Source of the DNA: Burkholderia sp. NRF60-BP8
Lineage (GTDB): Bacteria > Pseudomonadota > Gammaproteobacteria > Burkholderiales > Burkholderiaceae
Reading direction: 5' to 3'
NCBI RefSeq assembly: GCF_001522585.2
Contig: NZ_CP013373.1
Location: 1,178,001 to 1,242,000 of the forward strand
DNA length: 64,000 bases
Below, in pieces: positions 27,800-39,857 of this stretch. The notes below the pieces were generated by a model. The model was not told where the DNA came from. It made no database searches and saw nothing but the letters and a program-made list of their open reading frames with translations. The translations under genes and the position numbers were made by a program. Within the stretch, counting starts at the first letter, position 1. Every line of letters begins with the position of its first letter.

Positions 27800-28840
27800 G
27801 TGGTACCGGTGTCCCGTCCCGCAGGCGCCACCCGCACGACGCAGGTGGCGATCGTTGCATTGCCGCCCGTGTCGATGTCGGGTGTGGGTCCGATCGTCGA
27901 TGCGCTGAATCTCGCGAACGAGATCGACGGGCGGCTTTTGTACCGCTGGCAGGTGTGTTCGTGGGACGGGCGGCCGGTGCCGCTCGCCGGCGGCGCGCAA
28001 TGGCATGCCGATGCGGCGTTCAACGACGCGATCGCGTGCGACTGGTTGATCGTCGTGTCGGAGCGGTTTCAGCAGTTTGCCGATTACCGGCTGTTTCTCG
28101 CGAGTCTCGCCCGGGTCGGGCAGCGCACGCCGGTCGTGACCGGCATTCACCACGGCGTGTGGTGGCTCGCGATGGCGGGGCAGCTTTCCGGGTATCGCGT
28201 GAGCGTGAACTGGGAGACGTACCAGCAGTTCGCCGAACAGTTCGAGCGGTCGATCGTCACGCAGCAGATCTTCGAGATCGATCGCGACCGGGCGACCTGT
28301 GCCGGCGGGCAAGCGACCGTCGACTTCATGCTGGCGATGATCGGCCGGGAACATGGGGCGGATCTCGCGGAGCGGATTGCCGATGCGCTGGGCGTCGGGG
28401 CGCTGCGCAGCGGCGAGGAGCGGCAGCGGATTCCTTTCGTGACTGCGCCGGGCGAGCGGCATCCTCGGTTGAACGACGCGTTGCTGTTGATGGAGGCCAA
28501 TGTCGAGGATCCGTTGACGACCGATGAGATCGCCGGGTTGGTCGGCGTGTCGCGCCGACAGCTCGAGCGGCTCTTTCGGCAGTATCTCGGGGCGATGCCC
28601 TCCAAGTATTACCTCAATCTTCGGTTGCTCAAGGCACGGACGCAGTTGCAGCGGACCAGCAAGTCGGTGGTGCAGGTGAGTCTCGCCTGTGGGTTCTCTT
28701 CTGCTGCGCATTTTTCCAATGCCTATCGGGAAAGGTTCGGCGTCACGCCGCGGGAAGATCGGCGAGCCTGGCTCGAGAAGCAGACCGGGGGCGGTAGCGA
28801 ACCTCGCGGTGGGGCGCTCGTCGAGCGCGGGAAAGATTAG
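27800..28840 (+). CDS. argR: AraC-family regulator with GATase/DJ-1-like domain (ArgR type)
   Basis: 346 aa. The N-terminal DJ-1/PfpI-like domain (residues 15-190) starts VAIVALPPVSMSGVGPIVDAL. The C-terminal double helix-turn-helix has TTDEIAGLVGVSRRQLERLF and VSLACGFSSAAHFSNAY. This architecture and the position right after an aotQMP set match Pseudomonas ArgR, the arginine-responsive AraC regulator that activates aot and aru/ast genes. GTG start 22 bases after aotP. Here it is separated from its presumed target, the ast operon, by a large palindrome. The effector is inferred to be arginine. Confidence 0.85.
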   Translation: MVPVSRPAGATRTTQVAIVALPPVSMSGVGPIVDALNLANEIDGRLLYRWQVCSWDGRPVPLAGGAQWHADAAFNDAIACDWLIVVSERFQQFADYRLFLASLARVGQRTPVVTGIHHGVWWLAMAGQLSGYRVSVNWETYQQFAEQFERSIVTQQIFEIDRDRATCAGGQATVDFMLAMIGREHGADLAERIADALGVGALRSGEERQRIPFVTAPGERHPRLNDALLLMEANVEDPLTTDEIAGLVGVSRRQLERLFRQYLGAMPSKYYLNLRLLKARTQLQRTSKSVVQVSLACGFSSAAHFSNAYRERFGVTPREDRRAWLEKQTGGGSEPRGGALVERGKD

Positions 28841-28896
28841 CGGTTTTTTGGGCCTTTTTTGCGTTTTCGGATTTGGGGCGGCCCGCCCAGCGGCGG

Positions 28897-29163
28897 CGTG
28901 AAGCACCTGTGATCGTGTCGGTCTATTAGCGTCGCCCCTGCGCGGGGCGGCGGTCACTTTTCTTTGTCTTGCCAAAGAAAAGTAACCAAAAGAAAGGCGC
29001 CCGACATCGCATGACCTCCCGGTGCCATGGCCATCAGAGTGGCCACCATCTAAGTGTCCGCGCCAGTCAGGACAACGGAGTGGTTCGAGCAATGGTTCTG
29101 ACACCACTCACTACCCCACGGAGCGGTATACCATCCGCTAGCTCCGTCCTCGCTTCGCTCGGC
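28897..29163 (+). repeat. Left arm of a 761-bp inverted repeat
   Basis: 267 bp, complementary to 29391-29657 with about 4 mismatches, clustered at the two ends. It contains two small hairpins: CGCCCC/GGGGCG near 28933-28949, and CTTTTCTTTG/CAAAGAAAAG near 28958-28983. It also contains the start of an ORF (MPKKSNQKKGARHRM) that recurs in the other arm. That ORF is a by-product of the repeat, not a credible gene. The module resembles intergenic repeats seen many times in beta-proteobacterial genomes. Confidence 0.93.
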
Positions 29164-29390
29164 CGACAGGTCCATCCCCACCATGCCGGCATTGCCCGTC
29201 CTCACCAGGGACCCACTGTATTTTCGATACGCAGGAAAGCCTCGCGAGAAAGGGGGGCGCATACATGCCTATCGGAGAACGCCGATCGTCGAACGACCTG
29301 CCCATATAAATGCCGAGAGCAGAAAGAGGGCTGGCACTGACAGTTCCTGGAGGAGCGCGAACGCACCGGCATGCCCTGAAGTACCTTGCA
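29164..29390. other. Spacer between the inverted arms
   Basis: 227 bases without a recognised gene. Short open frames cross it but have no codon bias or start signal. Its left and right edges resemble each other weakly beyond the arms, so arm boundaries may have eroded. It is lower in GC than the neighbouring genes. Confidence 0.5.
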
Positions 29391-29657
29391 GCCGAGCGTA
29401 GCGAGGATGGAGCTAGCGGATGGTATACCGCTCCGTGGGGTAGTGAGTGGTGTCAGAACCATTGCTCGAACCACTCCGTTGTCCTGACTGGCGCGGACAC
29501 TTAGATGGTGGCCACTCTGATGGCCATGGCACCGGGAGGTCATGCGATGTCGGGCGCCTTTCTTTTGGTTACTTTTCTTTGGCAAGACAAAGAAAAGTGA
29601 CCGCCGCCCCGCGCAGGGGCGACGCTAATAGACCGACGCGATCGCAGGTGCTTCACG
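29391..29657 (-). repeat. Right arm of a 761-bp inverted repeat
   Basis: The inverted copy of 28897-29163. The central 230 bases are identical between arms by direct comparison. The differences are at the ends: two T/C changes near the outer tip and two changes near the inner tip. Such identity suggests recent duplication or ongoing gene conversion between arms. Confidence 0.93.
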
Positions 29658-29760
29658 ACCAACCCGAGCGGACCCCCACAAGCTCCGAAAAATACGAACC
29701 AAGCCACGCCCCCCGCCCGAGAGGGCAAAATGACGCGCACTATCTGCTTCCGATAGAACC

Positions 29761-29776
29761 CGTCGCAATTCCGCAA
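29761..29776 (+). promoter_or_regulatory. Possible ArgR half-site upstream of astC
   Basis: CGTCGC-N8-AA matches the Pseudomonas aeruginosa ArgR half-site TGTCGC-N8-AA except at the first base, 68 bases before the astC start. A second good half-site upstream is not obvious, so this is suggestive only. Confidence 0.33.
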
Positions 29777-29844
29777 GACGCTTGCGCCACCCTTACCTAA
29801 ACTTGAACCTGTTGAACCCTCTTACGAAACCGAAAGGAACGACC

Positions 29845-31077
29845 ATGACGACCTCGACCGTGACCCGCCAGACATTCGACGAAGTGATGGTGCCGGTATT
29901 TTCCCCCGCCCCGTTCGTGCCGGATCGCGCAGAGGGCTCCCGCGTGTGGGACACGGCCGGCCGCGAATACATCGATTTCGCGTGCGGCATCGCGGTGACG
30001 TCGCTCGGCCACGGCCACCCGGAACTGCTGAAGGTGCTCGACGAACAAAGCCGCAAGCTCTGGCACATCGGCAACGGCTACACGAACGAGCCGGTGCTGC
30101 GCCTCGCGAAGCGCCTCGAATCGCTGACCTTCGCCGATCGCGCGTTCTTCGCGAACTCGGGCGCGGAAGCGAACGAAGCCGCACTGAAGCTCGCGCGCCG
30201 CGTCGCGTTCGATCGCCACGGCGCCGACAAATTCGAAATCATCTCGTTCGTGCAGTCGTTCCACGGCCGCACGTTCTTCACCGTCAGCGTCGGCGGCCAG
30301 CCGAAGTACTCGGAAGGCTTCGGCCCGGTCCCGGCCGGCATCAAGCACCTGCCGTACAACGACATCGAAGCCGCGAAGGCCGCGATCGGCCCGCAAACCT
30401 GCGCCGTGATCGTCGAGCCGGTGCAGGGCGAGGGCGGCGTGATCCCGGCCGATCCGGCGTTCCTGAAGGCGCTGCGCGAAGCATGCGACGCCAACGACGC
30501 ACTGCTGATCTTCGACGAAGTGCAAACGGGCGTGGGCCGCACGGGCCAGTTCTACGCTTACATGGACACGGGCGTCACGCCGGACATCCTCACGACCGCG
30601 AAAGCGCTCGGCAACGGCTTCCCGATCGGCGCGATGCTGACGACGAACGAGCTGGCCGCGCACTTCAAGGTCGGCGTGCACGGCACGACGTACGGCGGCA
30701 ACCCGCTCGCGTCGGCGATCGCGGACAAGGTCGTCGAACTGATCGGCGATCCGGCCCTGCTCGAAGGCGTGCGCGAACGCAGCGTGCGCCTGAAGGGCGC
30801 GCTCGAACGCATCAACGCGCGTTTCGGCATCTTCAAGGACGTCCGCGGCAAGGGCCTGCTGGTCGGCGCGGAACTCACCGCCGCATTCGACGGCCGCGCG
30901 AAGGACTTCGTCACCGCCGCCGCCGAGAACGGCCTGATCATGCTGATCGCCGGCCCGAACGTGCTGCGCTTCGTGCCGTCGCTGGTGATCCCGTTCGACC
31001 TGCTCGACGAAGGCACCAAGCGCTTCGAGAAGGCGGTCGAACACGTGCTCGCCGCACAGGAAGCCACCGCGCGCTGA
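29845..31077 (+). CDS. astC: Succinylornithine/acetylornithine aminotransferase
   Basis: 410-aa class III PLP aminotransferase, third step of the arginine succinyltransferase pathway (N-succinylornithine to succinylglutamate semialdehyde). Motifs: [39 protein letters not shown], the cofactor Asp in [13 protein letters not shown], and the Schiff-base Lys in [14 protein letters not shown] near residue 252. The ATG at 29845 follows AAAGGAACG. It heads the operon astC-aruF-aruG-astD-astB-astE with short gaps or overlaps throughout. It could also act on acetylornithine. Confidence 0.95.
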   Translation: MTTSTVTRQTFDEVMVPVFSPAPFVPDRAEGSRVWDTAGREYIDFACGIAVTSLGHGHPELLKVLDEQSRKLWHIGNGYTNEPVLRLAKRLESLTFADRAFFANSGAEANEAALKLARRVAFDRHGADKFEIISFVQSFHGRTFFTVSVGGQPKYSEGFGPVPAGIKHLPYNDIEAAKAAIGPQTCAVIVEPVQGEGGVIPADPAFLKALREACDANDALLIFDEVQTGVGRTGQFYAYMDTGVTPDILTTAKALGNGFPIGAMLTTNELAAHFKVGVHGTTYGGNPLASAIADKVVELIGDPALLEGVRERSVRLKGALERINARFGIFKDVRGKGLLVGAELTAAFDGRAKDFVTAAAENGLIMLIAGPNVLRFVPSLVIPFDLLDEGTKRFEKAVEHVLAAQEATAR

Positions 31078-31107
31078 GCGGCGCGCCCATCGCAGACAGG
31101 AACGACG

Positions 31108-32156
31108 ATGCTATTTGTTCGCCCCGGCAAACTCACGGATCTCGATGCGCTCGCGCACATGGCGCGCACCGCGCAGCCGGTCCTGCACTCGCTGCCGCAC
31201 GACCGCGCGGCGCTCGAAGCGCGCGTGGCGCTCTCCGAGGATTCGTTTCGCGCGGACGTCGACTTCGCCGGCGAGGAGTTCTATCTGTTCGTGCTCGAGG
31301 ATTCGTCGACGGGCAAGCTGCTCGGCACGGCGAGCATCGTGGCCGCGGCCGGCTACTCGGAACCGTTCTACGCGTTCCGCAACGACGCACTGATCCACGC
31401 GTCGCGCGAGCTGCACGTGAACCGCAAGATCCACGCGCTCACGATGTCGCACGAGCTGACCGGCAAGAGCCGGCTCGCGGGCTTTTACGTCGATCCGTCG
31501 CTGCGCGGCGACGCGGCCGCGCACCTGATCTCGCGCGCCCGGATGATGTACATCGCCGCGAACCGGCGCCGCTTCACGCCGGAAGTCTTCACGCTGCTGC
31601 TCGGCGTGAGCGACGGCACCGGCGCATCGCCGTTCTGGGAAGCGGTGGGCCGCAAGTTCTTCGGCCGCGATTTCACCGACGTCGACATCGCATCGGGCGG
31701 CCGCAGCCGCACGTTCATCGCGGAAGTGATGCCGGCCTATCCGCTCTACGTGCCGCTGCTGCCGGAAGCCGCGCAGCGCGTGCTCGGCGAGCCGAACGAA
31801 ACGGCGTTGCTCGCGTACGACATCCATCTCGAGGAAGGCTTCGAGCCCGACCGCTTCGTCGACATCTTCGACGCCGGCCCGGTGTTGACCGCGCAGGTCG
31901 ACCGCACCGCGTGCGTGAAGCATGGCTCGGAGCGCGTCGTGCGCGAGGCCGCGCATCAGCAGGGCGACGTCGCGTACATGGTGTCGACGGGCAGCGGCGA
32001 ATCGTTCCGCTGCGTGCTGGCCGACCTGCCGGGCGACGCGCACGATGCGCCGCTGGCCGGCGACGTGCGCGCGGCGCTCGATGTGAAGGAAGGCGATGTG
32101 GTGCGCTGCGTGCCGCTGCATCGCCGCAGCGATGAAGATTTGACGGGAGACGCAGC

Positions 32157-32160
<4 letters not shown>
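31108..32160 (+). CDS. aruF: Arginine N-succinyltransferase, subunit alpha
   Basis: 350 aa. First pathway step: transfers succinyl from succinyl-CoA to arginine (or ornithine). Conserved AstA/AruF features are MLFVRPGKLTDLDALAHMA, TMSHELTGKSRLAGFYVDP, SDGTGASPFWEAVGRKFF and YDIHLEEGFEPDRFVDIFDAGP. The pseudomonad-type arrangement of two paralogous subunits is present, with this gene overlapping the next by 4 bases. The names alpha/beta follow gene order. Confidence 0.93.
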
Positions 32161-34659
<2,499 letters not shown>

Positions 34660-34673
34660 TCGAGGGAACGACG

Positions 34674-36014
34674 ATGAACGCACAAGAAGCCAATTTCGAC
34701 GGGCTCGTCGGCCCGACCCACAACTATGCCGGGCTGTCGTTCGGCAACGTGGCGTCGCTGAACAACGAGAAGTCGGCCGCGAACCCGAAGGCCGCCGCGA
34801 AGCAAGGGCTGCGCAAGATGAAGCAGCTCGCGGATCTCGGCTTCGCGCAAGGCGTGCTGCCGCCGCAGGAGCGGCCGTCGCTGCGCTTGCTGCGCGAGCT
34901 CGGCTTCTCGGGCAAGGACGCCGACGTGATCGCGAAGGCCGCGAAACAGGCGCCCGAGCTGCTCGCCGCGGCGAGTTCGGCGTCGGCGATGTGGACCGCG
35001 AACGCGGCCACCGTCAGCCCGTCGGCGGATACGAGCGACGGCCGCGTGCACTTCACGCCGGCGAACCTGTGCAGCAAGCTGCATCGAGCGATCGAACACG
35101 AAGCGACGCGCCGCACGCTGTCGACGCTGTTCGCGGACCCCGCGCACTTCGCGGTGCATGAAGCGCTGACGGGCACGCCGGCGCTCGGCGACGAAGGCGC
35201 GGCGAACCACACGCGCTTTTGCGCCGAATACGGCAAGCCCGGCATCGAGTTCTTCGTGTACGGCCGCGCCGAATACCGCCGCGGCCCGGAGCCGAAGCGC
35301 TTCCCGGCACGCCAGACCTTCGAGGCGAGCCGCGCGGTCGCGCATCGTCACGGGCTCGCCGAGGAAGCGACGGTCTACGCGCAGCAGGATCCGGACGTGA
35401 TCGATGCGGGCGTGTTCCACAACGACGTGATCTCGGTCGGCAACCGCGATACGCTGTTCACGCACGAGCGCGCGTTCGTCAACAAGCAGGCGATCTACGA
35501 CACGTTGACCGCCGCGCTCGACGCGCGCGGTGCGCGCCTGAACGTGATCGAGGTGCCGGACGCGGCCGTGAGCGTGAACGACGCGGTGACGTCGTACCTG
35601 TTCAACAGCCAGCTGCTGTCGCGCGCGGATGGGTCGCAGGTGCTCGTCGTGCCGCAGGAATGCCGCGAGAACGCGAGGGTCGCCGCCTATCTCGACCAGC
35701 TCGCGGCCGGCAACGGCCCGATTCGCGACGTGCTCGTGTTCGACCTGCGCGAAAGCATGAAGAACGGCGGCGGCCCCGCGTGCCTGCGCCTGCGCGTCGT
35801 GCTGACCGAAGCGGAGCGCGCGGCCGTCACGTCGAACGTGTGGATCAACGATACGCTGTTCGCGTCGCTCGACGCGTGGATCGACAAGCACTATCGCGAT
35901 CGCCTCGCACCGGAAGACCTCGCGGATCCGGCGCTGCTCGCCGAGTCGCGCACGGCGCTCGACGAGCTCACGCAGATCTTGCGCGTCGGGTCGCTGTATG
36001 ACTTCCAGCGCTGA
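34674..36014 (+). CDS. astB: N-succinylarginine dihydrolase
   Basis: 446-aa amidinotransferase-fold enzyme, second step: N-succinylarginine to succinylornithine, CO2 and two ammonia. Start [20 protein letters not shown] is the family signature. The catalytic His lies in [14 protein letters not shown] and the nucleophile Cys in [14 protein letters not shown] near residue 365. An ATG at 34674 follows GAGGGAACG. Its end overlaps astE by 17 bases. Confidence 0.96.
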   Translation: MNAQEANFDGLVGPTHNYAGLSFGNVASLNNEKSAANPKAAAKQGLRKMKQLADLGFAQGVLPPQERPSLRLLRELGFSGKDADVIAKAAKQAPELLAAASSASAMWTANAATVSPSADTSDGRVHFTPANLCSKLHRAIEHEATRRTLSTLFADPAHFAVHEALTGTPALGDEGAANHTRFCAEYGKPGIEFFVYGRAEYRRGPEPKRFPARQTFEASRAVAHRHGLAEEATVYAQQDPDVIDAGVFHNDVISVGNRDTLFTHERAFVNKQAIYDTLTAALDARGARLNVIEVPDAAVSVNDAVTSYLFNSQLLSRADGSQVLVVPQECRENARVAAYLDQLAAGNGPIRDVLVFDLRESMKNGGGPACLRLRVVLTEAERAAVTSNVWINDTLFASLDAWIDKHYRDRLAPEDLADPALLAESRTALDELTQILRVGSLYDFQR

Positions 36015-37065
36015 GGCACGGATGCCGGCCGTCGCGCTGCTCGACGATTTTCTCGCGTTCACGCTGGCCGGCGAGGCGCCGGCCGACCAGGGCGGCGTCT
36101 GCGCGGGCGGCGCGGTGCGCTGGCAATGGCTCGGCGACGGGCTGCTCGCGTTCGAACCGGCCGCGGCCGGCGCCGCGGCGCGCGCGAGCGTGCTCGTGTC
36201 GGCCGGCGTGCACGGCGACGAGACCGCGCCGATCGAACTGCTGTCGCTGCTGGTGCGCGATCTGGCGTCGGGCGCGCTGCCGCTCGCGTGCCGGCTGCTC
36301 GTCGTGCTCGGCAACGTGCCGGCGATGCGCGCGGGCCAACGCTATTTCGACGACGACCTGAACCGGCTGTTCGGCGGTCGTCACGCGCAGGCGCCCGCGA
36401 GCCGCGAAGCGCCGCGCGCCGCGCAACTCGAAGCGGCGGCTTCCGCATTCTTCGCGGCGGCGCCGGCGGCCGGCGCACGCTGGCACATCGACATGCACAC
36501 GGCGATTCGCGCATCGGTGTTCGAGCAATTCGCGCTGCTGCCGTACACGGGCACGCCGCCCACGCGCGCGATGGTCGAATGGCTCGGCGACGCCCGCATC
36601 GCGGCCGTGCTGCTGCATACGGCGAAAGGCAACACGTATTCGCATTTCACGGCCGAGCATTGCGGCGCGCTCGCGTGCACGCTGGAACTCGGCAAGGTGC
36701 GGCCGTTCGGCCAGAACGACCTGACGCGCTTCGCGCCGGCCGACCGCGCGGTGCGCAAGCTCGTGTCGGCGGGGGCGACGGACGTCGATGCCGCGGGCGG
36801 CCATCCGTCGCTGCCGCGCGTCTTCACGGTGATCGATCAGATCACGAAGCAGAGCGACGCGCTCGAGCTGTTCGTCGCGGCCGACGTCGCGAACTTCACC
36901 GCGTTCCCGCGCGGCACCGTGCTCGCGCAGGACGGCGACTATCGCTACACGGTGCAGCACGACGAGGAGCGCATCGTGTTCCCGAACCCGACCGTGAAGC
37001 CGGGGTTGCGCGCGGGCCTGCTGGTCGTCGATACGACGCACGACACGCTGGCCGCACTCGTCTGA
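35998..37065 (+). CDS. astE: Succinylglutamate desuccinylase
   Basis: 355-aa zinc carboxypeptidase-like enzyme, last step: succinylglutamate to glutamate and succinate. Zinc ligands are visible in [11 protein letters not shown] (HxxE) and [10 protein letters not shown], and the catalytic Glu region in [30 protein letters not shown] is conserved. It overlaps the astB end. A later ATG (36022, [10 protein letters not shown]) is an alternative start. Terminal gene of the operon; no terminator is obvious after it. Confidence 0.94.
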   Translation: MTSSAEARMPAVALLDDFLAFTLAGEAPADQGGVCAGGAVRWQWLGDGLLAFEPAAAGAAARASVLVSAGVHGDETAPIELLSLLVRDLASGALPLACRLLVVLGNVPAMRAGQRYFDDDLNRLFGGRHAQAPASREAPRAAQLEAAASAFFAAAPAAGARWHIDMHTAIRASVFEQFALLPYTGTPPTRAMVEWLGDARIAAVLLHTAKGNTYSHFTAEHCGALACTLELGKVRPFGQNDLTRFAPADRAVRKLVSAGATDVDAAGGHPSLPRVFTVIDQITKQSDALELFVAADVANFTAFPRGTVLAQDGDYRYTVQHDEERIVFPNPTVKPGLRAGLLVVDTTHDTLAALV

Positions 37066-37418
37066 TCGATGCGCGATCGGGCGGGCTGCTGCGCCTCGCG
37101 GCCCGCGCATCGTTCGCGATCCATTCATTTTTGCGATGACGCCCGCACGTCGTGCCCACGGCGTGGGCGCCGCGCTTGCGTATTTGCGACACCGTCTTGC
37201 AAGTTCGACAGGTCGCGTGGCGGCCGCCCGGCACGCAGCGCAGCATCGCGTATCGCCGGCCGCTTTGCCATATCGGGCCGCACGGATTGGTACAATCGCG
37301 GCCTTGCGACTGTTGCGTCGCATCACGGCGCGGCGTCGGCATTGCCGGGGTCATCCGACCCTGCGATGATGCATGCGCCCGTCGTTCCGGAACATTCGAG
37401 TATCGAGGAGAACACCTG
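37066..37418. other. Upstream region of the binding-protein gene (no gene)
   Basis: 353 bases with no credible ORF. TTGGTACAAT near 37288-37297 contains a possible -10 box (TACAAT), with a poor -35 at proper spacing. GAGGAGAAC stands just before the next start. No terminator for the ast operon was found, so readthrough into the binding-protein gene is possible. Confidence 0.4.
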
Positions 37419-38213
37419 ATGAAGTTGGATTGGCGTAAAGTGGCCGCGCATGCGGTGGTGGCGGCATCGGCCGTGGCGGCAGGCAGCGCGTTTGCCGCGG
37501 ATCTGAAGGAGATCCGGTTCGGCGTCGAGGCCTCGTACGCACCGTTCGAATACAAGACGCCCGACGGCAAGCTGACCGGCTTCGACATCGATATCGGCAA
37601 CGCGGTGTGCGCGAAGCTGAAGACGAAGTGCGTGTGGGTCGAGAACGACTTCGACGGCCTGATCCCGGCGCTGCAGGCGCGCAAGTTCGACGCGATCAAC
37701 TCGGACATGACGATCACCGACCAGCGCAAGCACGCGATCGCGTTCACCGACCCGATCTACACGATTCCGAATCAGCTGATCGCGAAGCAGGGCAGCGGCC
37801 TGCTGCCGACACCGCAATCGCTGAAGGGCAAGCGCGTCGGCGTGCTGCAGGGCACGATCCAGGAAGCGTACGCGAAGAAGAAGTGGGCGCCGGCCGGCGT
37901 CGAAGTCGTGCCGTACCAGACGCAGGATCTGGCGTACGCCGATCTGAAGTCGGGCCGTCTCGACGCAACCTTCCAGGATTCGGAAGCCGGCTCGAAGGGC
38001 TTCCTGACGAAGCCGCAAGGCCAGGGCTTCGCGTTCGCGGGCGGCACGGTCAGCGACACCGAAATCCTCGGCTCGGGCGTCGGCTTCGGCCTGCGCAAGA
38101 ACGACGCGGCGCTGAAGACCGCGCTCGATCAGGCGCTGAAGGAACTGAAGGCCGACGGCACGATCGACAACCTCGCGAAGAAGTACTTCAGCGTGCCCGT
38201 CACGCTCAAGTAA
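37419..38213 (+). CDS. aotJ: Lysine/arginine/ornithine periplasmic binding protein
   Basis: 264-aa type II binding protein: Sec signal (to AFA near residue 28), then IRFGVEASYAPFEYKTPDG, LTGFDIDIGNAVC, FDGLIPALQARKFDAI with NSDMTIT, and the arginine carboxylate-binding segment. This is the LAO/HisJ/ArgT/AotJ class. In Pseudomonas aotJ heads the aotJQMOP-argR operon; here it lies beyond the ast operon, 9.6 kb from the permease genes. Pairing with AotQMP is inferred from family and neighbourhood. Followed by a terminator. Confidence 0.92.
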   Translation: MKLDWRKVAAHAVVAASAVAAGSAFAADLKEIRFGVEASYAPFEYKTPDGKLTGFDIDIGNAVCAKLKTKCVWVENDFDGLIPALQARKFDAINSDMTITDQRKHAIAFTDPIYTIPNQLIAKQGSGLLPTPQSLKGKRVGVLQGTIQEAYAKKKWAPAGVEVVPYQTQDLAYADLKSGRLDATFQDSEAGSKGFLTKPQGQGFAFAGGTVSDTEILGSGVGFGLRKNDAALKTALDQALKELKADGTIDNLAKKYFSVPVTLK

Positions 38214-38241
38214 GCGTTTCGTTCGATCGCACGATGGTAAA

Positions 38242-38267
38242 AAACCGGCCGCCGATGCGGCCGGTTT
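38242..38267. terminator. Terminator between aotJ and the HDOD gene
   Basis: AAACCGGCCGC / GCGGCCGGTTT with loop CGAT, preceded by an A-run and followed by a short T-rich stretch, 28 bases after the aotJ stop. It serves the two convergent genes. Confidence 0.85.
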
Positions 38268-38303
38268 GCTTTGGTGGAGCGCAAGCGGCGGTGGGGCGGA
38301 GCG

Positions 38304-39830
38304 TCAGCCGGGCGGCGCGGGAAAGAACCGCCCGAGCTCGCGCGCGAGTTCGTTGAGCACGGCCATCTCCTGCTGCGAGATCTTGCGCGCGGGCTGCACG
38401 CCGGCCCAGTCGCCGTACAGCAGCGCGACGCTCGTTGCGCCGACGCGCACGGGCAGCAGCACGAACGCGCGCGTGTCGTCGAACGCGTCGAGATACCACG
38501 CGGGCAGGCGCTTCATCATCTTCGGCTCCTGCGCCTGCTCGATGAAGATCCCGACCGAGTTCGAGATCGCGAGATGAAACACGTCCGGCTCGAAGCGCTC
38601 GTCGAAGCGCAGCCGGTCGAGCGCCGTATCGACGCCGGGGCCGAAACCCAGACGCGCGGCGAACGTGCCGTCGTCGTGACGCACGAACATCACGGTGCGC
38701 GTGAAGGCGAGGCCGGCCAGCAGGCTTTCCGACGCGAGCGCGAGCACCGGCGTCAGCACGTGCTCGGACGGCAGCGCGCGCAGGTCCGCGAGGCCGGCTT
38801 CGAGGCATGCCTCGGGCTCGGCCTGCGCGCGCGCGATCGCATCGGCGTTCGCGCGCAGCTCGACGATCTCGCGCATCACGGTGTCGCTCGCTTCCTCGCG
38901 CGCGAGGCGCTCGGCGATCTCGACGAGCGCCGCGGGTTCCATGCCGAGTGTCGGGCTGCAGTGCAGCGCGAGCGCCGCGACGCGCGCGTCGCGCTGCGGG
39001 CCGGCCGGCAGCGCGAGCGCACCGGCGACGTCGGTCGAGCAGCGGCTCACCGCGCGCAGCCAGCGGATGCGATCGGCCGGGCCGCGATCGGCCGGGCCGT
39101 CGTCGGCGGCGACCGCCGGGCAGCAGCCGACGCCGTCATCGTCGAACGCGTCGGCACAGGTCGCGTGGCCGTCGTCGTTGGCCATCCCCGCACGGATCAC
39201 GTCGGGCAATCGCCAGCGCGCGGCCGCCTCGAGGCCGATCTCGTCGAAGCCGACGCCGAGCACCTCGGCGCAGGCGGCCGATTCGTCGCCGTTCAGCTCG
39301 GACGCGCGGCGGCGGATGCGGTCCCATTCGCTGTCGAGATAGCAGACCACCAGCAGCTTGCCGACCTGGCGCATCAGCGTGCAGACGACGGCCTCCTCGC
39401 CCGCGCGCAGTTCGACGCGTTCGGTGAGCTTGCGCGCGACGCAGCCGGACAGCAGCGCGCGGTTCAGCTCCAGCTTCGCGTCGATGCGACGCGGCGTGCT
39501 CTGATGGAAATGGTCGACGAGCTTGAGTCCGACGACGAGATGGCCGACGGCGTCCATGCCGAGCACCATCAGCGCGCGGGTCACGGTGGTGATGTTGCCG
39601 CCGAACGCCATGTACATCGCGGAGTTCGCGAGGCGCAGCACTTTCTGCGTGAGCGCGAAGTCCGACAGCACGACGCGCACGAGCGCGGTGAAGTCGAGGT
39701 CGTCGTTCTTCATCGCGGCCATCGTCGCGCGCAGCGATTCCGACAGCAGCGGGAAATCGCCCCGTTCGTTCATCCGGGCCCACAGCTTGTCGAGCAGCGC
39801 GGTGCGGGGCAGGTGTTCGGTGATTGACAT
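38304..39830 (-). CDS. HDOD-domain signalling protein
   Basis: 508 aa. The HDOD domain occupies about residues 20-220: FPLLSESLRATMAAM, DFALTQKVLRLANSAMY, TTVTRALMVLGMDAV and the AGEEAVVCTLMRQVGKLL block that replaces the HD residues. The C-terminal third (from about residue 340) looks GAF-like, with FVLLPVRVGATSVALLYGDWAG. A non-catalytic HD-like domain suggests a regulatory scaffold in stress, motility or c-di-GMP circuits. It sits 27 bases after the EAL gene on the same strand, so the two are probably co-transcribed. Confidence 0.85.
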   Translation of the reverse strand: MSITEHLPRTALLDKLWARMNERGDFPLLSESLRATMAAMKNDDLDFTALVRVVLSDFALTQKVLRLANSAMYMAFGGNITTVTRALMVLGMDAVGHLVVGLKLVDHFHQSTPRRIDAKLELNRALLSGCVARKLTERVELRAGEEAVVCTLMRQVGKLLVVCYLDSEWDRIRRRASELNGDESAACAEVLGVGFDEIGLEAAARWRLPDVIRAGMANDDGHATCADAFDDDGVGCCPAVAADDGPADRGPADRIRWLRAVSRCSTDVAGALALPAGPQRDARVAALALHCSPTLGMEPAALVEIAERLAREEASDTVMREIVELRANADAIARAQAEPEACLEAGLADLRALPSEHVLTPVLALASESLLAGLAFTRTVMFVRHDDGTFAARLGFGPGVDTALDRLRFDERFEPDVFHLAISNSVGIFIEQAQEPKMMKRLPAWYLDAFDDTRAFVLLPVRVGATSVALLYGDWAGVQPARKISQQEMAVLNELARELGRFFPAPPG

Positions 39831-39857
39831 ACGGATCTGTTCGGTTCGCCGCGCGCG

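Noticed and set aside
28969..29340. ORF beginning MPKKSNQKKGARHRM, and its mirror at 29202-29585
   Set aside because: It lies in the inverted arms and appears twice in mirror image. There is no start signal and the coding potential comes from the repeat.
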